A program made the translations under genes and the position numbers. Positions 59,601 to 64,000 of a stretch of DNA of 64,000 bases are shown here, piece by piece (position 1 is the first letter of the stretch; each line of letters opens with the position of its first letter). The notes under the pieces were generated by a model. That model was given only the letters and a program-made list of their open reading frames with translations, was not told the DNA's origin and searched no databases. This DNA comes from Zerene cesonia (Eukaryota > Arthropoda > Insecta > Lepidoptera > Pieridae): assembly GCF_012273895.1 (NCBI RefSeq), contig NC_052126.1, forward strand, positions 3,051,218-3,115,217, given 5' to 3'.

Positions 59601-62600
59601 AGACAGTCCGGAGGTGAGGACAGGGACCTCCCCCGGGAGAACTAAGGACCGCGGGGGCGCTACACCCCGTCACCTCACCACAAGGTGCCCTGCGGGTTTA
59701 TATTATTATTATTCCAGATCCTTAACTATTGGTCGTAACAAAGACATTCATTCATCTTTGATCAAATATTTACTGACGGTGTATAAAATAGCGGAAATCT
59801 ACTTCAAAAAACGTGGAAATTAAGCTTAAATAAGACAATTATTATTATATAATATTTTGCACACTTACCAGTAGTAGAATTAGTAGTAACAACCATAGCC
59901 ACTAGATGTCTATCGGCCTCTATGAAACCGAACCTCGCAGTTGTATGCGCGAACTGAGGTATTGGACTTGTGACGTTTACAACTAGCATACAGTTGGTTA
60001 TTCTACGCATGTGACCTGGATAAAAAAGACATAAAAAAAGTTTTTTTTTTGTTTGAATTCAAATTAGAATAAGAGAAAAAAATGGTTGCCTGTAAAGTTT
60101 TACGGGCGAAGATTTTACGTGACAACGTCTATATGAATATTATTAAATTGCACAATAGGAACAAGGAATTGAATGAAAATAAGAATTGCACAAATTTTAA
60201 CTATAGAAAATACATTTTGTTTACTAAAAAGACAGAGACAGACACAAGCACGCGCCGATTCAATGCGCCTAATTCTCTAGTGCTGCGCGCGCGGCGGACC
60301 GATCATAGTTCGGTGACTCATCGTAACGTTACCGGGCGTTACACTTTTTTATGAGTGACTCCGAGCCGCAACCTAATTTAAGACGTTGTCACGTCAAAAA
60401 ATTAGAGAAATTCCTTTTTGTTACAATTTTTTTGAATTCATCACATTATGGTGGTATTAATGAAACAATAGGAAATATAACAACATCTATGATATGAGGC
60501 AATGTATTTTGTAATTTAGATGATATTGAGTTATGCAAACTTACCGTTAACAATTATATTAACGACTTTTCCCTCCAAATTCAATAACGTTACACCTTTA
60601 ATATCCCGCTTGTGGCCGAGAATAAATTCTGTATTCAAATGCCCCTTTTTATAACCCTAAAATCAAACAAACGTTTCCATAAAAATAGTCTAAAAAAATT
60701 AAAAGACAAAAATGTTAATTCATGTTAAATTAAAAACAATAAAATTCTCAGTAATGTTTTGAATAAAAATTGGAATTAATTGTTGTGGAAATATGTAAAT
60801 AGACTCACTTTGAATGGAGTTACGATAGTCACTTTTCCTGTAACATTATTAGCCATTTCTCCTTTCGCAAACGCCCACGACGAGTTTATCATTAACATAC
60901 CATCTTCGTTATACTGAAATATAAATTATAATTTTAAGAATAACACTTTCAAGAAAATCATTTCACTATAAAAATAACGTATGGACTTCTTTGAAGATTT
61001 ATTTTGTGCACGATCAATACACGGACAAGGAAAAATTGATTAATATTAAGAACACAAGATATGCGCCCCCGATCTTCTCTATCAAAGAGTATTCCCTATA
61101 TTATTATAAAATGTAGTCTATAGTCTCTGATATAATTTATAGTAATATAATCCTTATTAGTATCTAAATTTACTTATAAAAAACTTGCTTTTGCCCGCGG
61201 CTTAGCACGCGTTAAATTCGGAGTAAAATCCCTTTCCTCCCTCTTATTTTCCATGTGTATATATTAACTTTTTCTTGAATCAGAATCTGTTGGGAAGTTT
61301 TCAAAGATCTAAGCATAAAAACACACAGACAGCGGAAAGCGACTTTGTCTTAAACTATATGTTGATATAAAAAAAAAACAATAAAAAGTATAAAAAAAGA
61401 AAAACGCGATATTAAGATTCATCTGACTTAACAAATACCTGGAAACTCAACAAGGTGTCCGCAGTCTTTTTCCAAACCACTGTATGTCTAGCTATGGCAG
61501 CCGCTTTGGGCAGGGACGGTATTGTGGAGTTAACTAGTGCATTGATCTCGCCGTAGAACTTAGTGCTTGTGAACAGGTAGTCTGCGAGGAGACTGAACGC
61601 TAGATAGTCTTCTTGCCAATTCATGCTGCCGTTGATTGCTTGCAAGTTGTCTTGGTAGCGCCACCTGGGTTAAAGGTTAAGTAAAAAGGAAATTGTAATA
61701 AATGTTTAAAAAGGTAAGGGTAGTTTGGTAGTTCCGTTAGAATGCACAAGTTATCATATTTCTTTTCAAAAATTTGTTTATTTTTTTAATCGCATTGAGC
61801 CTTCAGGGGATAAATTGTGCGAGTTGTGGGGCACGAATTAGGCCAGCTTATACCTGGTAAAGTACTAAACTACGTATCATGTTCACCAATTAAACGTACA
61901 AATTATATATGTATTAAAATATTTTATGTGTCAAATAGGTAAACACTAAAAAAAGCATGAACAGTGAGATAAACAGAGAATAATACCTTCATAACATTAA
62001 AACTTGCGTCTTTCCAAAAGGCGTAACATCGCTTTAAGTGTGTTTGTGAGCCCCCAACTACACTTTAACGCGTATACAAATAAAGTTATATTAATTATAC
62101 CTACTATACGTATAATTTATTTCATTTTGAACTGTACTCACTGAAAAGTACCGTAGCGGGGTATCAAGTGAAAAGTACTTACATAACGTTGAAGCTAGTA
62201 TCCTTCCATCCCGGAAAAGGTGTATGCAAGCTGGACAGGAGTGCGTATACCGTGTGCTCGTGCGCCTCCGAGTACGCCTTGACGCGCCACACTATGGACG
62301 TGGGGCTCGCCCAGCCGGCGCGCACTAACCACTCGCAGTACCAATCTGGTGATAATACATTGTTTATTTATTACTAACTTAAAAACTCTCGAACCCCCGA
62401 AATTAATTGTTTAAATACATGATAAAAATACACTCATGTATAATTTTGACACCATTTTAATAAAAAAAATATATCGAAGGATAATTTTAACCCTTTATAT
62501 ATTTAACAATGACGGAATCTTTTATGAATTTAAAGCTTTTTCAATGCTTAAAACAGTTCTCTATTACGCTAATATATTACCTCTTAACAAAAACTCAAAT

Positions 62601-63551
62601 TCTCCATTGACCACTTGCCCTGGGTAATGCAAAGTAGCATGTCCGGCGTGATGCCACTTGCCCCTATGGTCCAATTTCGCGTCTATGCTTATTTTCTGCG
62701 AGGGGTCCCTGTTCGCATCCCAGTTGAAAGTGGCACTCAGACGTTTTTCCGTCGGTGTGGATATGCGCAGATAGGATATATGGAGGTCGCGTAATCTGGG
62801 GAGCGATAGGAGATTTTTTTTTTATGATACGCCTTTAAGATATGAAGTTTTTTTTCGGTAATACCTTTTTTAGTTTTTTCTTAGCACGGGTTAAATCTGT
62901 ACATTCCTATTAGTATGCATACAGATTACCTTACGTTAAAAGATAGGGCAACAGAAAGTGAATTAACAATTTTCTTATATTAAAGTTAGTCAAATTGTCT
63001 CTTTCTTGAATTAATGACAATTTTGCGACATTTTTTAATTTTAAGACAAGCCAAAACTTCTCTTCTTTAGAGCTTTTATTTTCAAATCTGTGTGTTTAAT
63101 ATTAATATTTGTATTACGTATAAACTTCTATGTGGAATTGAATGTTATTTCAACCGTTATGTCACAGTGTTATATGTTTCTAGAGGTGATTTTAAAAAAT
63201 GTTTATTGCGGCATATTATAGGACGAGTTTTTCTATGTTACTAAACATAACACCTCATGTTGTTATGAATATGATTTTAATCTACATACCAGCGAAGCGC
63301 AATAATCGTAAATAGTCTATCCTACTTTTTTAATACCACCTAAAAACAGCAGCAACTCCATAATAACTCTCAATTACTCACTGATCAAAATGCACATCCA
63401 TATTGACGTCAGTATTATTGTTTAAGTCAGCGTTTAGATTGATACTGTACACCTTCCCACTGATGTCTATTTCACCGTACGTGGTGAAATTTTGCTCAGA
63501 CAGTAGGAGATAACGTATCAACGTTTTGTAGGTGTCAGCGTTATATTCACC
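34546..63551 (-). CDS. Apoltp: Giant large lipid transfer protein, probably Apoltp (3' 43 exons)
   Basis: Secreted lipoprotein of the large lipid transfer protein family. The 43 coding exons sum to 8,256 nt = 2,751 aa plus stop, with every junction in phase; exon coordinates are given in the five segment entries below. Order in the protein: beta-rich lipid-binding modules, amphipathic helical block, vWFD, vWA-like domain. N-glycosylation sequons are abundant, as expected for a secreted protein. The vitellogenin-type N-terminal lipid transfer domain is not in the window, so the full protein is probably near or above 4,000 aa. That length fits the lipid transfer particle apolipoprotein (Apoltp in Drosophila, which loads lipophorin in hemolymph) better than apolipophorin (about 3,300 aa, whose visible 2,751 aa would have to include N-terminal domains). 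Apolipophorin remains the main alternative. The gene is 5' truncated by the window edge. Confidence 0.7.
36164..36244 (-). mobile_element. Short Helitron (third family)
   Basis: Minus orientation: begins TCTATACTAATATTATAAAA and ends at CTAG with the TATATAGCCTATAGCCTTCC block just inside. Internally deleted relative to 45505-45666. Confidence 0.55.
37805..39685 (-). other. Apoltp segment 2: von Willebrand factor type D domain
   Basis: Exons 37805-37929, 38311-38540, 38824-38980, 39483-39685. The vWFD core is recognised by TGQGTLVTFDKEVFTI at its start, DTISVETRVGLDVHCNLLF, the family motif GGLLGTYNNEQFDELQLPNG (GLxGTYN) and SVANSW. A cysteine-rich C8-like stretch follows, with HAECSRGADACALASAYLEL and CAQQHVPTHVPDHCVRC. 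This domain is shared by apolipophorins, Apoltp and vitellogenins, which places the gene in the family. Confidence 0.85.
38599..38637. repeat. Perfect hairpin, 18-bp arms and 3-nt loop
   Basis: Left arm CGAAAAAATCTATTTATA, loop TTA, right arm its exact reverse complement. It is intronic, about 60 nt before (in gene direction) the acceptor of exon 38311-38540. Confidence 0.9.
39842..40018 (-). mobile_element. Non-autonomous Helitron (second family)
   Basis: On the minus strand it runs from TCTTATATGTAAAATTCCCG to the CTAG end next to GTTTTCCGGGTCAG. Core CCGAAGCAGCTGGACCGATT corresponds to the AAACGGCTTGACCGATTTTG core of the copy at 11891-12070. Confidence 0.65.
40546..43251 (-). other. Apoltp segment 3: long amphipathic helical block
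   Basis: Exons 40546-40787, 41079-41212, 41738-41933, 42321-43251. The 931-nt exon is by far the longest in the gene and encodes about 310 residues of nearly uninterrupted helix-forming sequence such as DFLDDLNDLHVIKDDLDDFE and ADLMELVSDRLEAMILQYDN, rich in Trp, Tyr, Asp and Lys with regular hydrophobic spacing. With the neighbouring exons (NIKKYSKKLWNVIWSKLEKY) it makes some 500 helical residues directly before the vWFD. Amphipathic helices of this kind bind lipid surfaces in apolipoproteins; that role here is inferred. Confidence 0.7.
41540..41719 (-). mobile_element. Non-autonomous Helitron (second family)
   Basis: Same ends as the neighbouring family members: CTAGCTGCACC at the 3' terminus and TCTTAATATATAAAATTCTC at the 5' terminus on the minus strand. 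It ends 19 nt from the exon boundary at 41738, inside the splice-donor side of that intron. Confidence 0.7.
45505..45666 (-). mobile_element. Non-autonomous Helitron (third family)
   Basis: Minus orientation, 5' TCTATACTAATATCATAAAT to 3' CTAG, with the GC-rich end CGGGCGAAGCCGGGACGGAA. Core GGACCAGTAAGTTCCTGAGA recurs in the copies at 56685-56855 and 56862-57011. Confidence 0.65.
45690..45965 (+). mobile_element. SINE copy (poly(A)-tailed family)
   Basis: Starts near TTCGGCACGAATTGGGCCAG and ends GGCGACCCACCAGCTTCATT plus a short A-rich tail. It is about 20 nt from the donor side of exon 45987-46232. Confidence 0.7.
46486..46686 (-). mobile_element. Lep1-like Helitron, well preserved
   Basis: The best-preserved copy in the window: 5' TCCTACTAATATTATAAATG, core TTTTTGCGTGAAAAAGCAAC (plus strand), 3' hairpin GCGGGTAAAACCGCG and terminal CTAG. 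A/T flank the ends. Confidence 0.75.
47510..47712. repeat. LINE-like 3' UTR fragment between TA and TTA microsatellites
   Basis: GC-richer segment with GGTCCCTCCCTGAGGTCTTC, GGAGGAGCTGGGATGGTTCC and AGATACGGAAAACGTGCCCG, ending in a TTATTATTA run. A (TA)n tract lies at 47491-47520. No reading frame was identified. Confidence 0.4.
48580..48820 (+). repeat. Interspersed repeat with tRNA-Ser/Leu-like head
   Basis: Contains an A-box-like TGGCCGAGAGG and, about 45 nt later, GCGGGTTCGAATCCCAGC followed by a T6 run, as in pol III genes. The T-stem pairs imperfectly and no acceptor stem is formed, so this is not a functional tRNA. Related fragments are at 15465-15650 and 58230-58340. Confidence 0.45.
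50288..50637 (+). mobile_element. Near full-length SINE with an uninterrupted A46 tail
   Basis: Runs from CTTCGGCACGAATTGGGCCA through CATGGGCGGTGGTGATCGCT to CGCAATGACAT and then 46 consecutive A (50592-50637). It is the longest copy of the family here. The tail ends 15 nt from the end of exon 50653-50758 on the minus strand. Confidence 0.8.
50867..51065 (+). mobile_element. Lep1-like Helitron
   Basis: Plus orientation: TCCAACTAATATTATAAATG to GCGGGTGAAACCGCGGGACA and CTAG followed by T. Core CAATGAAATTTGGTACGTAG is shared with the copy at 46486-46686. Confidence 0.7.
51185..51435 (-). mobile_element. SINE copy
   Basis: Reverse-orientation member of the poly(A) family, bounded by TTATGTCATAGCGGGCTACT and GCGAGCTGGCCGAATTCGTG. 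It lies about 40 nt past the donor of exon 51476-51618. Confidence 0.7.
52330..52655 (-). mobile_element. SINE copy
   Basis: Reverse-orientation copy: GGCAATGGAACTGGTGGGAC, GGTAAGCGCTACCACCGCCC, ATTACAGACCTTACGCCTCT, and GGTGCGAGCTGGCCCAATTC at the far end. The internal 'ACCTTACGCCTCTACA' block is absent from the 50-kb copy, showing at least two subfamilies. Confidence 0.7.
55490..55628 (-). mobile_element. Truncated Helitron (second family)
   Basis: CTAACTGACGCGGCAACCGT at its 3' end and GTGACGGGAATTTTATATAT near its 5' end, with the conserved CAGCCGTTTCGGAGGAGTTT core. Some internal sequence is lost. Confidence 0.55.
55635..55782 (+). mobile_element. Helitron (third family)
   Basis: GCTTGACCGATTTGAAAAAT core, GTGAAACCGGGGGCAAACAG end, terminal CTAG. 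It is directly followed by the tRNA-derived SINE. Confidence 0.5.
55795..56118 (+). mobile_element. Full-length tRNA-derived SINE
   Basis: The head has a pol III A box (TGGCTCAGTGGTGAGAAC) and B box (GGGGTTCGAGACCGGGC). The body contains CATCATGAGGAAACCGGCAT. The 3' end reads CCTCATAGGAGGCCTG, TGTCCCAGCAGTGGGAACAT and then a (GAT)n run. The head is tRNA-like but has no matching acceptor stem, so it is a retroposon, not a tRNA gene. Confidence 0.8.
56685..56855 (+). mobile_element. Helitron (third family), first of a tandem pair
   Basis: ATTATAAATCTGAAGAGTTT, GGAACTACTGGTCCGATTTG and GACGAAGTCGCGGCGAGCCG, ending GCTAAT where CTAG is expected. Confidence 0.55.
56862..57011 (+). mobile_element. 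Helitron (third family), second of a tandem pair
   Basis: Repeats the same core (GGAACTACTGGTCGGATTTG) and ends CACAGCTAG followed by T. Adjacent head-to-tail copies suggest insertion at the end of an existing copy or tandem replication. Confidence 0.55.
59000..59720 (-). mobile_element. Non-LTR retrotransposon 3' remnant
   Basis: About 700 nt of GC-rich sequence bounded by TTATTATTA runs at both ends (58993-59008 and 59701-59716). The 59018-59210 part is the inverse of 20745-20970 in p66. Short frames exist but I recognise no endonuclease or reverse transcriptase motif. Confidence 0.5.
60225..60350. repeat. Unclassified GC-rich insert
   Basis: A CpG-rich patch in AT-rich intron, containing CACGCGCCGATTCAATGCGC and GCGCGCGCGGCGGACCGATC, followed by CGTAACGTTACCGGGCGTTA. 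No coding or known repeat signature is recognised. Confidence 0.35.
61815..61875 (+). repeat. SINE 5' fragment
   Basis: GGGGCACGAATTAGGCCAGC followed by TTATACCTGGTAAAGTACTA matches the first ~60 nt of the poly(A) SINE family. The rest is missing. Confidence 0.5.
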
Positions 63552-64000
63552 CTGGAAAAGTGATATTGGGAAAATGTATACATGTATTTCTAGGAATTTT
63601 TCCATCGGGAAATTCAATTGCATTCACAAGACTAGGAGCTATCGGTTATTTCGATTCATGTACATATAAGATGTTACATGGTATACAAATAATGAAATGA
63701 ACTGGTTGGAACACATTAATATTTAATTTGGATGACCTGAATGATGATTACCATAAAGAATAAATGATTTGTAGTATGAAATTTTGATTTTTTTTCATTT
63801 GATAGGCCAAATAATTGTCAAAATGGAAATAGAACCGAGATTCATTTTCAACTATAATACGTCACTTTTCAGTTTTGAACCTTAAGACCAATCGTATTCT
63901 CAAATTAGTTCACTAGTTCAAATGCAAGTATTAAATCAAAATAAATCTAATTTCCAAGTACTTTAGATCGACTTTAGAGTGGCATATAGATACCATTAAA
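63552..64000. other. Right edge: Apoltp intron
   Basis: AT-rich, no exon recognised. It precedes, in gene direction, the acceptor of exon 63382-63551, so it is intron. The next upstream exon lies outside the window. Confidence 0.6.

Larger units (their letters stand above)
55308..63551 (-). other. Apoltp segment 5: N-terminal-most visible exons
   Basis: Exons 55308-55460, 56504-56602, 57420-57599, 57994-58191, 58585-58703, 59869-60015, 60545-60656, 60809-60913, 61439-61664, 62183-62345, 62581-62795, 63382-63551. Recurrent modules contain TPF/TPL turns followed by a long beta strand (LHTPFPGWKDTSFNVMWRYQ, VTPFEMVTQLKSVYTVDIVF, VTPFKGYKKGHLNTEFILGH). The first visible exon starts in phase 0 at GEYNADTYKTL. 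No vitellogenin N-terminal, DUF1943 or DUF1081-like segment was recognised, so several exons remain to the right of the window. Confidence 0.75.

Noticed and set aside
59614..59823. Open frame of 69 codons after the retroelement fragment
   Set aside because: GC-rich repeat sequence without recognisable retrotransposon protein motifs.
34546..63551. Apolipophorin II/I as the identity of the giant gene
   Set aside because: Not excluded, but the visible length without N-terminal domains and the C-terminal vWA-like region make Apoltp the better fit.
34546..63551. Vitellogenin as the identity of the giant gene
   Set aside because: Vitellogenins are about 1,700-1,800 aa; the 2,751 visible residues without the N-terminal domain are already too many.
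1..64000. CRISPR array, bacterial operon or integrated virus
   Set aside because: No regularly spaced repeats, no prokaryotic-style gene spacing, and no capsid, polymerase or integrase motifs were seen.

Overview
The window is AT-rich insect nuclear DNA, almost certainly from a moth or butterfly. It has intron-rich genes with GT..AG introns. It contains the insect-specific gene exuperantia. Its introns hold several Helitron families with TC..CTAG ends, a poly(A)-tailed SINE family, and a tRNA-derived SINE ending in a (TGA)n-like tail, all typical of Lepidoptera. The species cannot be named from sequence alone. No bacterial operon, CRISPR array, virus or rRNA gene is visible.

Eight protein genes were reconstructed exon by exon, with phases checked across every junction. 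Left to right they are: Trmo (minus, 3' part outside the window), exu (plus, 410 aa), the exosome core subunit RRP41/Ski6 (minus, 250 aa), the NuRD subunit p66/simjang (plus, about 691 aa in 19-20 exons), Mtap (minus, 279 aa) with the whole Coa7 gene (minus, 249 aa) nested in its first intron, heme oxygenase (plus, 245 aa), and a giant large-lipid-transfer-protein gene (minus) that fills the right 29 kb. Apart from the nested Coa7 the strands alternate. This gives divergent promoter pairs (Trmo/exu, Ski6/p66, Mtap/Ho) and convergent 3' ends (exu/Ski6, p66/Mtap, Ho/lipid-transfer gene).

The right-hand gene has 43 coding exons in the window, summing to exactly 2,752 codons including the stop, with no frame break. 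They cover beta-rich lipid-binding modules, a long amphipathic helical block, a von Willebrand D domain and a C-terminal vWA-like domain. The N-terminal vitellogenin-type domain must lie to the right of the window. The implied total length of about 4,000 aa or more favours the lipid transfer particle apolipoprotein (Apoltp) over apolipophorin.

The genes are mostly unrelated housekeeping functions: tRNA modification, RNA decay, chromatin repression, methionine salvage, cytochrome oxidase assembly and heme breakdown. Points of interest are nested and overlapping gene arrangements, an enlarged GATA-type zinc finger and a candidate 9-nt microexon in p66, a tandem repeat that begins on the p66 stop codon, a duplicated splice donor and an A46 SINE tail beside splice sites in the lipid-transfer gene, several perfect palindromes, and an Asp-to-Leu change in the distal helix of heme oxygenase. 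I found nothing that convincingly amounts to a new multi-gene system.
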